64,000 nt of DNA, taken from contig NZ_FQWC01000002.1 in the NCBI RefSeq assembly GCF_900129555.1, forward strand, positions 558,001-622,000, given 5' to 3'. Numbering within the stretch: the first letter of the stretch is position 1; every line of letters begins with the position of its first letter. The stretch is from Flavobacterium defluvii (GTDB lineage Bacteria; Bacteroidota; Bacteroidia; Flavobacteriales; Flavobacteriaceae). The notes beneath the pieces were generated by a model. The model had not been told where the DNA came from. It ran no database searches and saw only the letters and a program-made list of their open reading frames with translations. The position numbers and the translations under genes are program-made. Positions 52,464 to 61,739 of the stretch are shown piece after piece.

Positions 52464-55400
52464 TTTTTCGTTTGCGTTAATAAACTCCGATGGCGACATC
52501 GAAAAGCTTTTTTGGAAATTTCTGCTGAAACTCGACTGTGAATTGTAGCCCACTATTTCTGCAATTTCATAGACTTTGTATTTACCCGAAAGAAGTAATT
52601 CGGCAGCTTTTTTCAAGCGGGCATTATTGATAAGTTCGTTTGGACTTAGATTCGAAATGTCTTTAATTTTTCGGTATAAAGTCGAACGGCTCATGTGCAG
52701 AATATCGGCAAGAGATTCAACACTTAAATTAGTGTCGGCCATATTTTGATCGATAATATCATCCAGTTTTTTAATAAATTCTTCGTCGATCGTATTATGG
52801 GCAATTGATTTTAAATGCGACAATGGAGAACTCGCATAATACTCCATAACGTGGCGTCTGTTGGCTAATAAATTATCAATCTGTGCCAATATAAAATCCA
52901 TCGAAAATGGTTTCGGAATATATGCATCAGCTCCTGATTCCAATCCTTTAATACGAGTTTGAATGGCACTCAAAGCAGTCAATAAAATTACCGGAATATG
53001 ACTGGTTTCAATATTAGATTTAATGCGGCTGCACAATTCAATTCCATCCATAATCGGCATCGTAATATCACTTATCACAATATGTATCGTTTGATTGTGA
53101 ATGATCTTTAAAGCTTCTTCGCCGTTAGAAGCTTTAAAGATTTTATATTCTTTACTAAGTTCTTTGCTCATAAAATTGAGCAGTTCCACATTATCTTCAA
53201 CAATCAGGATTTGCGTTTTTACATTTTTAGCAGTAATCTCATTTTCAAATTCTTCATCATTATCTTTTACAGTATCAGTCGAATCTTTATAAAGATGAAA
53301 TTCGCTTTGCTGGCGCAGCGGTAATCGCAAAACAAATGTATTCATCAAATCATCTAAAAACTGCAGTTTTAAAGTTCCGTTATGTAATTCAGTTAAAGAG
53401 TGGGCGAGCGATAAACCAATTCCGGTTCCGGTTTGAGTTTCAGAACCTAAAATTCTAAAGAAAGGCTCGAAAATTTTACTTTTAAGGCTTTTTGGAATTA
53501 AATTTCCATCATTCTTAACGATAAATTCCAGCGAATCTTCATCCCTGAATAATGTAATAATGACTTCACTTTTAGCATATTTAATGGCATTACTAATTAA
53601 ATTGGTCAGGATTTTGCGAATCGCTTCTTCATCAACAAAAGCGTAGATGTTTTTTTCTCCCAATTCTAATTCCAAATGAATATTTCTTTCTTCAATTAAA
53701 GGTGTAAACTGCGAATGTAATTGTTTGACTAATAATGAAATATTGGTTTCTACAAATGTTAGTCCCAAACCTTCCATTTCAGTTTTTCTAAAGTCAAGTA
53801 GTTCATTCACTAAATTCAGTAAACGAGAAGTATTCTTCTCCATTATAGATAAATTCGGAATAATTTCAGGAGACTCATACGTTCGTTTTAATAAACTTTC
53901 TAAAGGACTTTTAATCAGCGTTAAAGGTGTACGTATTTCATGAGCCACATTAGTAAAAAATTCAATCTTGGCATGATAAATTTCTTTCTCTTTTTCGTTA
54001 TTAAGATTTGCAATTTTTTGATTATTTTCCTTGATATTCATGTGATGATAACGACGTAAAAGCCAGTAAAGACATCCCGCAATAATTAAAAAATACAAGA
54101 AAAAAGCATAACCGCTTGCCCAAAAAGGCGGCAAAATGGTGATTTCTACAACTGCCTCTTTGCTCCAGATTCCGCCGGCGCTTAACGATTTTACCCTAAA
54201 TTTATAATTACCCGAAGGAAGTTCTGTAAAAAACACCTTATTGTTTTTATTTAAATAAACCCAGTCATCGCTAATACCGTCAAGCTTATACCAATATTGC
54301 GTAAGTTCCGGAGCGGTATAACTTAGCGAAGCAAAATCGATATTAAAATTAGACTGGTCGCTTTTTAAAGTAATTTTCCTGATATACGAAACAGATTCAT
54401 CGAGTGGGGAATCTTTATCATTTACAATTACATCCTGATTATTAATTTGAAGTCCGGTAATAAAAATAGGTGGATTGTATTTGTAAGTGCTGAAATTTTT
54501 AGGATTAAAACTAATCATCCCGTTCAGGTTTCCAAAGTACATATCGCCGTTAGAATCTTTAAAAGCCGAACTATAATTAAACTGATCGCTCAGTAAACCG
54601 TTTGCTGTCGTAAAAATTTTAACTGCTTTTGTTTTATAATTAAATTTGACTAACCCTTTTGAAGTGGTAATACATAAATTCTGATTATCATCCTGCAAAA
54701 TGGAATAAATTACATTGCTCGAAAAGCCATCTTTGGTGGTGAATTTTTTGAATTCCTTCTTTTTTAAATCAAATAAATTCAAGCCATTTTCGGTTGCGAT
54801 CCAAAGGTTGTTTTGCTTGTCCTGAAAAATCGAAGTGATAAAATCATTACTGATACTTTTATCATCTTTAAAATCATGCCTGTAAACTGCTTTTTCCTTC
54901 GTTTTAGCGTTATAATAAAACAGTCCGTCGCGATAAGAACCAGCCCATAAATTCCCGTCTTTGTCCTTAAACATACAGGTAAAATGGGTACTTTCTGAAA
55001 AATAATCACAGATTTTAAAGCTGTCATTTTTCTCGTCATACAAATAAATTCCTACTGATGTTACTACATACAATTTCTTATCGGGAGTTTCATAAAATGT
55101 AACAATAAAATCACTTTTAAAACTGCTCGTTGTATGGTCGTAATGTTTTACAACTCTTCCGGTTGCAGCATCCATAACGTCGAGTCCGTGCTCGAAGGTT
55201 CCAATCCAGATTTTATTTCCTCTTGGCAGAACGCCGTGTATATTATAAAACGAGAGCCCCGATTTTGTACCGTCGGGTTTATAATTTATAAATTTCTTAG
55301 TCTGTAAATTAAACTTGTTGATTCCGGCATCTTCAGTACCAATCCAAAGATTTCCCTGATCGTCTTTGTGAATTTCTCTAACGGCACTTCCAACAATGGC

Positions 55401-56411
55401 ATTTTCACTTTTTCGCGGAAAATATTTCTTAAACTGATCGTATTGTTTTTGATGATAATTGACACCGCCAAAGTAAGTCCCAATCCAGACACCGTTTTCT
55501 TTATCAATCGTAATACAATACGCCGCATTGTCTGAAATGGCATAAGGATCACTCGCACTTTTGCGTAAATTTCTGGTCGTTTTATCTTTTAAATTATAAA
55601 TATAAACACCAGATTCACTGGTAATCCACAATTCATTTTTGTTTCTTTTAAACTGGCGTACAAAAACCGGTTTTTCGACATCGTTAATAAATGGTGCTGT
55701 TTTTCCGGTTGCGACATCATACTTGTAAATACCGTGATCACGTGTTCCAATTAAAATAGAATTAGCATCCAAAGCATAAATTACAGAAATTGAAAAAGTA
55801 CTGTTGGGCATCTGTACTTTAATCTTGTCAAAACTCTGCGTAGCTTCAGAATAGCGGTATAAATCATCGTAAGAAGATACCCAGATTGTGCCATTTTTAT
55901 CGCAGGTTATAGAAGTGGCATAAAAGGAATTTCTGCCGTCAAACATTCTGGTTTCTTTGGTATCAACATTATATTTAATTAATGTCCCGATAGAAATAAA
56001 CCATAAATTATTTTTTAAATCATTGTCGATATCATTAATACGATTATTAATTGCCTCGTTTATAAAAGTAAATTTTTCCAGCTTTTTGTCATACGAATAC
56101 AACCCTTTATCGGTTCCAACCCAAATATAATTTTTGAATTCATGTAATGACTGAATATAATTTATTCCTAAAGAAGTTTTAGGATCGGCGCCGCTGCGGA
56201 AGGTTTTAAAATGATAACCATCAAAACGGTTTAGACCATCTTTTGTACCAAACCACAAAAATCCGTCTGTATCCTGAATAGAAGCCAAAACGGTATTGTT
56301 AGACATTCCGTTTTCGACCTTATAATGTTTAAAATAATATTCCTGACTAAAAATTGTAGTTGACAAAAAGAAAAAGTAAGCTAATGTCCCTAGTTTTAAA
56401 AAACGCTGCAT
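52461..56411 (-). CDS. Hybrid two-component system (HTCS) regulator of the PUL
   Basis: The ATG at 56411 is chosen because it gives a signal peptide (MQRFLKLGTLAYFFFLSTTIFSQ). The 1316-residue protein has a periplasmic two-propeller sensor of Reg_prop repeats and a Y_Y_Y domain (to about 770), one membrane helix, a HisKA domain with phosphoacceptor His824 in NVAHEIRTPL, an ATPase domain, a receiver with Asp1115 in VISDITMPIMDG, and a C-terminal AraC helix-turn-helix. HTCS proteins sense oligosaccharides in the periplasm and activate PUL genes. It is divergent from GH43. A conserved 82-bp element in the intergenic region and before the second susC is a likely binding site. Confidence 0.95.
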   Translation of the reverse strand: MQRFLKLGTLAYFFFLSTTIFSQEYYFKHYKVENGMSNNTVLASIQDTDGFLWFGTKDGLNRFDGYHFKTFRSGADPKTSLGINYIQSLHEFKNYIWVGTDKGLYSYDKKLEKFTFINEAINNRINDIDNDLKNNLWFISIGTLIKYNVDTKETRMFDGRNSFYATSITCDKNGTIWVSSYDDLYRYSEATQSFDKIKVQMPNSTFSISVIYALDANSILIGTRDHGIYKYDVATGKTAPFINDVEKPVFVRQFKRNKNELWITSESGVYIYNLKDKTTRNLRKSASDPYAISDNAAYCITIDKENGVWIGTYFGGVNYHQKQYDQFKKYFPRKSENAIVGSAVREIHKDDQGNLWIGTEDAGINKFNLQTKKFINYKPDGTKSGLSFYNIHGVLPRGNKIWIGTFEHGLDVMDAATGRVVKHYDHTTSSFKSDFIVTFYETPDKKLYVVTSVGIYLYDEKNDSFKICDYFSESTHFTCMFKDKDGNLWAGSYRDGLFYYNAKTKEKAVYRHDFKDDKSISNDFITSIFQDKQNNLWIATENGLNLFDLKKKEFKKFTTKDGFSSNVIYSILQDDNQNLCITTSKGLVKFNYKTKAVKIFTTANGLLSDQFNYSSAFKDSNGDMYFGNLNGMISFNPKNFSTYKYNPPIFITGLQINNQDVIVNDKDSPLDESVSYIRKITLKSDQSNFNIDFASLSYTAPELTQYWYKLDGISDDWVYLNKNNKVFFTELPSGNYKFRVKSLSAGGIWSKEAVVEITILPPFWASGYAFFLYFLIIAGCLYWLLRRYHHMNIKENNQKIANLNNEKEKEIYHAKIEFFTNVAHEIRTPLTLIKSPLESLLKRTYESPEIIPNLSIMEKNTSRLLNLVNELLDFRKTEMEGLGLTFVETNISLLVKQLHSQFTPLIEERNIHLELELGEKNIYAFVDEEAIRKILTNLISNAIKYAKSEVIITLFRDEDSLEFIVKNDGNLIPKSLKSKIFEPFFRILGSETQTGTGIGLSLAHSLTELHNGTLKLQFLDDLMNTFVLRLPLRQQSEFHLYKDSTDTVKDNDEEFENEITAKNVKTQILIVEDNVELLNFMSKELSKEYKIFKASNGEEALKIIHNQTIHIVISDITMPIMDGIELCSRIKSNIETSHIPVILLTALSAIQTRIKGLESGADAYIPKPFSMDFILAQIDNLLANRRHVMEYYASSPLSHLKSIAHNTIDEEFIKKLDDIIDQNMADTNLSVESLADILHMSRSTLYRKIKDISNLSPNELINNARLKKAAELLLSGKYKVYEIAEIVGYNSQSSFSRNFQKSFSMSPSEFINANEK

Positions 56412-56816
56412 GTATGTGTCTTTTTTAATTTTTATAAAAATAATTTCTCCTTTTGTGTCATAAGCATTCATTTTGATTTTTATCGCTCATTGGCCTTGCT
56501 TTAAAAGGACATTTGAATCATTTGAACACAATTGTGAAACAAAATGAGATAAAAATAAAGTGAGCAATATGCTACTTTGGTCAAAAATTAAAATGATATT
56601 TTTTTAATATATTAATTATGGAATTGTTGAAAAATGAGTAAAATATTTTGAAAGGACTCAAAATAAAGCGCGATAGAGCAATTGCAATATTACTTATATT
56701 TTTAATAAAACAAATGAAATTCTTAAAAGTTATTTAAAAAAATATCGAATACCCTAACCTAAAAACCAAAAACAAAAACGTCCGGAAATGGATCAAAAAA
56801 ACACCAAAAGTTATTT
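56412..56816. other. Divergent HTCS/GH43 control region
   Basis: This 405-bp stretch contains the first copy of the 82-bp shared element (56515-56596) and an AT-rich leader toward GH43. An alternative upstream start of the HTCS gene lies at 56471. No other gene is seen. Confidence 0.5.
56515..56596. promoter_or_regulatory. Shared 82-bp element, copy 1 (candidate HTCS site)
   Basis: Ungapped alignment with 61469-61550 gives 12 mismatches in 82 bases. The first 19 bases (GAATCATTTGAACACAATT) and the last 20 (about 56577-56596) are identical. This is far above chance for intergenic DNA. It is the best candidate for the HTCS-bound sequence. Confidence 0.75.
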
Positions 56817-57866
56817 ATGAAAAGAAAAAAATCCATACTAAAACAAACACTGTTAATAGTGCTGTTGGGGATCGCATCTAATTTTGCATCGGCGCAGCAA
56901 ACCTTTTCGAATCCTATTCTGGATTATGGGCCAGATCCGTACAGTACTTACCATGATGGTTATTATTACTACACCCATACGATGCAGGACCGGCTGGTAC
57001 TTTTAAAATCTAAAAATCTGGCAGATTTAAAAAATGCAGAAAAGAAAACTATTTGGGTTGCGCCTAAAAATACCGACTATTCTGCCGAAATATGGGCTCC
57101 GGAATTTCATTATATCAAAGGAAAATGGTACGTATATTTTGCTGCAGACAACGGCTCCAACAATACACACAGGATGTATGTTTTAGAAAATGATTCAAAA
57201 AATCCGATGGAAGGCGAATGGGTTTTTAAAGGAAAAATTGCCGCAGAAACAGATAAATGGGCGATTGACGGAAATGTTTTTACCTATAAAAAACAATTGT
57301 ACATGATTTGGTCAGGCTGGGAAGGAGATACCAACGGACAGCAGAATATTTATATTGCCAAAATGAAAAGTCCGACACAAATTGACGGAGACAGAGTGCG
57401 AATTTCTAGTCCGTCAAATCCTTGGGAACTGTATGGAGCATTGCATGATGATGTAAATCCTCCGCAGGTAAACGTAAATGAAGGTCCTCAATTTTTATCT
57501 CATAAAGACAAAGTTTTTATTGTTTTCTCTGCAAGCGGCTGCTGGACTGATAATTATAGTTTAGGACTTTTGACTTTTACAGGAAAAGATAATTTGCTGG
57601 ATGCTTCGGCCTGGGTTAAATCAGATAAGCCAATTTTGGAACAATCTAATAAAAATAAAGTGTATGCACCGGGGCATAATTCGTTTTTTAAATCGCCAAA
57701 CGGCAAAGAAGACTGGATTTTATACCATGCCAATTCTAATCCGGGAGAAGGCTGCGGCGAAAAAAGATCACCAAGAATGCAGCAGATAAAATGGGATAAA
57801 AGCGGAAATCCTGTAATAGGAGACCCAATGTCGGAAGAAGCTGTACTGACTATTCCTGCTATGTAA
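56817..57866 (+). CDS. GH43-family exported glycoside hydrolase (copy 1)
   Basis: The 349 residues have a signal peptide (ASAQQ) and a five-bladed propeller. The catalytic base is probably the Asp in ILDYGPDPYSTYHDGYYY, the pKa modulator the Asp in KWAIDGNVFTY, and the acid the Glu in VNEGPQFLSHKDKV. GH43 enzymes are mostly alpha-L-arabinofuranosidases or beta-xylosidases. It is divergent from the HTCS gene and followed by GH31. A side-chain-removing role on a heteroglycan is inferred. Confidence 0.87.
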   Translation: MKRKKSILKQTLLIVLLGIASNFASAQQTFSNPILDYGPDPYSTYHDGYYYYTHTMQDRLVLLKSKNLADLKNAEKKTIWVAPKNTDYSAEIWAPEFHYIKGKWYVYFAADNGSNNTHRMYVLENDSKNPMEGEWVFKGKIAAETDKWAIDGNVFTYKKQLYMIWSGWEGDTNGQQNIYIAKMKSPTQIDGDRVRISSPSNPWELYGALHDDVNPPQVNVNEGPQFLSHKDKVFIVFSASGCWTDNYSLGLLTFTGKDNLLDASAWVKSDKPILEQSNKNKVYAPGHNSFFKSPNGKEDWILYHANSNPGEGCGEKRSPRMQQIKWDKSGNPVIGDPMSEEAVLTIPAM

Positions 57867-57887
57867 AAGCAATCAATGTAATACAAA

Positions 57888-57936
57888 TGGCACTGTCTTT
57901 TAACTTGTTGTATATTGACAAGACGAAAGGCAGTGT
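57888..57936 (+). repeat. Imperfect hairpin after the first GH43 gene
   Basis: Two arms of about 18 bases match at 14 positions (CACTGTCTTTTAACTTGT facing its imperfect complement), without a downstream T-run. It may be a weak attenuator or an mRNA-stabilising structure. Confidence 0.35.
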
Positions 57937-57983
57937 ATAGTTTATAAAATGAAAACACACAAATTAAGTCAATATTTTTACAA

Positions 57984-58010
57984 ATATACTAAAACGTTTT
58001 AGTATATTAG
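57984..58010 (+). promoter_or_regulatory. LacI-type operator, copy 3, before GH31
   Basis: The same CTAAAACGTTTTAG core lies inside a 24-bp perfect palindrome (57984-58007), overlapping the -7-like TATATTAG at 58003-58010. It is 44 bases before the GH31 ATG. The extended symmetry suggests a strong site. Confidence 0.72.
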
Positions 58011-58053
58011 CTTAACCTGATTCATAACAGTTTATAACATTTAACTTTCTAAC

Positions 58054-60216
58054 ATGAATTTAAAAACTATCATTTCTTTATTTTTAATTTCACTGGGAAT
58101 AACCACCAGCGCTCAGGAAATTTCAATATTAAGATCTTCATTAGTAGGAAACAGAATTGCAGAATTTATTCCTAAAGGTTTTGATAAAAACAAAACGCCA
58201 TCGTTAATACTGGCTTCTGAACCAAAATCCAAAAGCAAACTTCCGTCAGACTGGCCGCTGGTTCCTGAATTTACATTAAAAAATCAAAAAGCAAGCGCGG
58301 TTTTAAAGCTGTCGGGAAATATAAGCCTGTATGGCGGAGGTGAAGTTACCGGTCCTTTATTGCGCAACGGGCAATCGATAAAACTATGGAATACAGATAC
58401 CGGAGCTTATAGTGTTGAAAATGGAAAAAGATTATATCAAACGCATCCGTGGGTTATGGGAGTTCGTGAAGACGGTTCAGCTTTCGGAATTATCTTTGAC
58501 AGTACCTGGAAAGCGGAATTAATCACAAACTCAAACCAGATTATTTATAATTCTGAAGGCGCATTATTCAGAGTTTATATCATTGATAGAAAATCGCCTC
58601 AGGAAGTAATAAAAGGACTTTCGGAATTAACAGGAACGATCAAATTACCGCCTCGTTGGGCGTTAGGATATCACCAATGCAGGTTTTCTTATGACAGCGA
58701 AAAACGTGTTATGGAAATCGCAGATAAATTTAGAGAAAAGAAAATTCCCTGCGACGTAATCTGGATGGATATTGATTACATGCGGGGTTACAGAGTTTTT
58801 ACTTTTGATAGTATTCGATTTCGTAATCCTAAAATCTTAAATGATAATTTGCATAAAAAAGGTTTTCGTGCTGTTTACATGATCGATCCGGGAGTAAAAG
58901 TAGATAAAGATTATGCGGTTTACAATTCGGGAACACAAAATGATGTTTGGGTGAAACAAAATAACGGAGAAGAATATCACGGTAAAGTATGGCCGGGAGA
59001 TTGTGCCTTTCCTGATTTTACAAGTCCGAAAACAAGAAATTGGTGGGGCGGACTTTATAAGGATTTTTTAAATACAGGTATTGACGGCGTTTGGAATGAT
59101 ATGAACGAGCCTGCTGTAAACGATAATGATTTTCCGGAAGATAAACGTTTAGGAACAATGCCTTATGATACACCGCATAAAGGCGGAGGGAATTTGCCGC
59201 AAGGATCTCACTTACTGTATCACAACGCTTACGGCCGATTAATGGTGGAAGCATCTTATAACGGAATTTTGAAAACAAATCCTGATAAACGTCCATTTCT
59301 TCTTACACGCTCTAATTTACTTGGAGGACAGCGTTATGCAGCAACCTGGACAGGAGATAATTATGCGGGCTGGGATCATTTAAAATTATCTGTTCCGATG
59401 TCGCTGACATTAGGGCTATCCGGACAGCCGTTTAACGGTCCGGATATAGGAGGCTTTCTAGGAAATACAGATGGAGATTTGTGGGCAAACTGGCTTGGTT
59501 TCGGTGCGTTTATGCCTTTTGCACGCGGGCATGCCTGCGCAGGAACAAATGATAAAGAACCTTGGGCTTATGGTGCAGAAATAGAGAAAACTTCAAGAAT
59601 AGCTCTCGAAAGACGCTATCGTTTATTACCGTATTTATACACGCTTTTTTATGAATCTTCTAATACTGGAATGCCGGTTATGGCTCCCGTATTTTTTGCT
59701 GATGCCAAAGATTCACAACTTAGAGCAGAAGAACAGGCTTTTTTATTAGGAGAAAATCTTTTGGTAGTTCCGGCATTTGCCAAAAATCCAATACTTCCTT
59801 CGGGCATTTGGGAAGAACTAAGTCTGGTTGACGGAGATAAACAGGATAAATATCAGGCAAAACTGAGCATAAAAGGCGGAAGCATTATTCCAGCCGGAAA
59901 AATTATCCAGAATGCAGGTGAGAATTCGTTCGACCCGTTAAGTTTATTGGTATGTCTTGATAAAGATGGAAAAGCAAAAGGAAATTTGTATCTGGATGAA
60001 GGAGATGGTTTTGGATTCGAAAAACAAGATTATGCTTTACTAATTTTTACAGCCGTTAAAAAAGATAATACGGTTGTAGTTAAACTTTCAGATCAAATAG
60101 GTAAAAGAAATAGCAGCCAGGATATAAAAGAAATAGTTGTAAATTTAATATTTGAGGGAAAAACGTATACAGGAACCGGTACTCTTAAAGATGGAATCAA
60201 GATTGCTTTAAAGTAA
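58054..60216 (+). CDS. GH31 alpha-glycosidase
   Basis: The 720 residues have a signal peptide (ITTSAQ), an N-terminal beta-sandwich and a GH31 barrel. The nucleophile is Asp349 in GVWNDMNEP (Glu352 adjacent) and the acid/base is Asp435 in TGDNYAGW. Family activities include alpha-glucosidase, alpha-xylosidase and alpha-galactosidase; this sequence alone does not separate them. It has its own LacI-type operator and is followed 40 bases later by a second GH43 gene. Confidence 0.93.
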   Translation: MNLKTIISLFLISLGITTSAQEISILRSSLVGNRIAEFIPKGFDKNKTPSLILASEPKSKSKLPSDWPLVPEFTLKNQKASAVLKLSGNISLYGGGEVTGPLLRNGQSIKLWNTDTGAYSVENGKRLYQTHPWVMGVREDGSAFGIIFDSTWKAELITNSNQIIYNSEGALFRVYIIDRKSPQEVIKGLSELTGTIKLPPRWALGYHQCRFSYDSEKRVMEIADKFREKKIPCDVIWMDIDYMRGYRVFTFDSIRFRNPKILNDNLHKKGFRAVYMIDPGVKVDKDYAVYNSGTQNDVWVKQNNGEEYHGKVWPGDCAFPDFTSPKTRNWWGGLYKDFLNTGIDGVWNDMNEPAVNDNDFPEDKRLGTMPYDTPHKGGGNLPQGSHLLYHNAYGRLMVEASYNGILKTNPDKRPFLLTRSNLLGGQRYAATWTGDNYAGWDHLKLSVPMSLTLGLSGQPFNGPDIGGFLGNTDGDLWANWLGFGAFMPFARGHACAGTNDKEPWAYGAEIEKTSRIALERRYRLLPYLYTLFYESSNTGMPVMAPVFFADAKDSQLRAEEQAFLLGENLLVVPAFAKNPILPSGIWEELSLVDGDKQDKYQAKLSIKGGSIIPAGKIIQNAGENSFDPLSLLVCLDKDGKAKGNLYLDEGDGFGFEKQDYALLIFTAVKKDNTVVVKLSDQIGKRNSSQDIKEIVVNLIFEGKTYTGTGTLKDGIKIALK

Positions 60217-60256
60217 TTACTAAAAAAAGCAAATTATCAAACTTAAATGATTTTGT

Positions 60257-61240
60257 ATGAAACAAGTTTTATATTTTCTTCTTTTTATTTTGTGTTCAAA
60301 AACAATTGCACAAGAAAAAGTTTCGAATAATACAAAAAACAACAATCCCATATTTAAAGGCTGGTATGCAGATCCTGAAGGAATTGTTTTTGATAAAACA
60401 TATTGGGTTTATCCCACTTTTTCTGCCCGTTATGAAGATCAGGTTTTTCTGGACGCATTTTCCTCTAAAGACTTAACACACTGGACAAAATATTCGAGGA
60501 TTATAGATACTTCGGCTGTAAAATGGGCAAAAAAAGCAATGTGGGCACCATCTATCATTAAAAATAAAAATAAATATTTTTTGTTTTTTGGTGCAAATGA
60601 TATTCAGAGCGACAATGAACTTGGCGGAATTGGTGTTGCCGTTGCCTCAAAACCAGAAGGTCCATATAGAGATTATTTGGGAAAACCCCTGGTTGATAAA
60701 TTTTATAATGGTGCACAGCCGATAGATCAGTTTGTATTTAGAGATAAAGACGGACAGCATTATTTAATTTACGGTGGGTGGAGGCATTGTAATATTGCTA
60801 AACTAAAACCTGATTTTACTGGTTTTATTCCTTTTGAAGATAAAACGGTTTTTAAAGAAATTACACCCGAGAACTATGTTGAAGGCCCGTTTATGTTTAT
60901 CAGAAATAACAAATACTACTTTATGTGGTCTGAAGGCGGCTGGACAGGTCCTGATTATTGTGTTGCCTACGCCATCGCAGATTCGCCAATGGGACCTTTT
61001 AAAAGAATTGGAAAAATCTTAGAGCAGGATTTTAAAATTGCCAACGGCGCCGGACATAATTCAATTATTAAAAAGCCCGATTCTGATCAGTATTTTATTG
61101 TTTATCACCGAAGACCACTTACAGAAACTGATGGAAATTCGAGGGAAACCTGTATAGAAGAAATGTATTTTGATGAAAATGGTTTTATTAAACCCGTTGT
61201 TATAACCAAAGAAGGCGTACAAGCCAATGTGATTAAATAA
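60257..61240 (+). CDS. GH43-family exported glycoside hydrolase (copy 2)
   Basis: The 327 residues carry a signal peptide (KTIAQE). The propeller core contains GWYADPEGIVFDKTYW (probable base Asp), QPIDQFVFRDKDGQHY (probable pKa-modulating Asp) and NYVEGPFMFIRNNKYY (probable acid Glu). It differs clearly from the first GH43 copy, so the two belong to different subfamilies. It lies 40 bases after GH31 and is followed by a strong terminator, ending the cassette. Confidence 0.87.
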   Translation: MKQVLYFLLFILCSKTIAQEKVSNNTKNNNPIFKGWYADPEGIVFDKTYWVYPTFSARYEDQVFLDAFSSKDLTHWTKYSRIIDTSAVKWAKKAMWAPSIIKNKNKYFLFFGANDIQSDNELGGIGVAVASKPEGPYRDYLGKPLVDKFYNGAQPIDQFVFRDKDGQHYLIYGGWRHCNIAKLKPDFTGFIPFEDKTVFKEITPENYVEGPFMFIRNNKYYFMWSEGGWTGPDYCVAYAIADSPMGPFKRIGKILEQDFKIANGAGHNSIIKKPDSDQYFIVYHRRPLTETDGNSRETCIEEMYFDENGFIKPVVITKEGVQANVIK

Positions 61241-61263
61241 TACAACATATAGTCGTAGAACGT

Positions 61264-61292
61264 AAATAACGCAGCCATGCGTTATTTTTTTT
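61264..61292 (+). terminator. Strong intrinsic terminator after the second GH43 gene
   Basis: A 10-bp perfect stem (AAATAACGCA at 61264-61273 and complement at 61278-61287) has a 4-base loop and a T-run to 61292. Confidence 0.9.
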
Positions 61293-61468
61293 ACTATAAG
61301 TTTTGATTATGAATTTTGTTTGCTGGTACTATTACATATTCATAATTAAGAAATTATCATTTTTGACCCTAATTCTCAACTTATAATTCACAATATATAC
61401 CTCATCATTCGTAATTTAAAACTTCTAACTTCTCAAAAACTTAATTTTCAGTGTTTTCAAGGCCTGAT

Positions 61469-61550
61469 GAATCATTTGAACACAATTTTGACACGAAATG
61501 GGATTAATAAAACGTTACCAATATCCTAATTTGGTCAAAAATTAAAATGA
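61469..61550. promoter_or_regulatory. Shared 82-bp element, copy 2 (candidate HTCS site)
   Basis: This copy matches 56515-56596 at 70 of 82 positions with no gap. It lies about 190 bases before the second susC ATG, a normal position for an HTCS activator site. It suggests that this receptor belongs to the HTCS regulon. Confidence 0.75.
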
Positions 61551-61739
61551 AATTTTTAAGATATAAATTGAGATATCAATAAAAAATGATATGATATTTT
61601 ATCATCTATTAAAAAAGACCAAGAATTTATCTAGTGTTTTTATTTATAGTATAAATCTTATTTTTTGTATTTCACCCAAAAACTTAAGAATCCATTTTGA
61701 TTGATAAAACTAACTTTTAACCAACCAAAAATTAACCAA

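Larger units (their letters stand above)
61241..61739. other. Control region upstream of the second susC gene
   Basis: This 500-bp stretch holds a terminator (61264-61292), AT-rich repeated words such as TTCATAATT and ATTCACAAT (about 61330-61440), and the second 82-bp element (61469-61550). No ORF with a plausible start and composition was seen. Confidence 0.5.
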
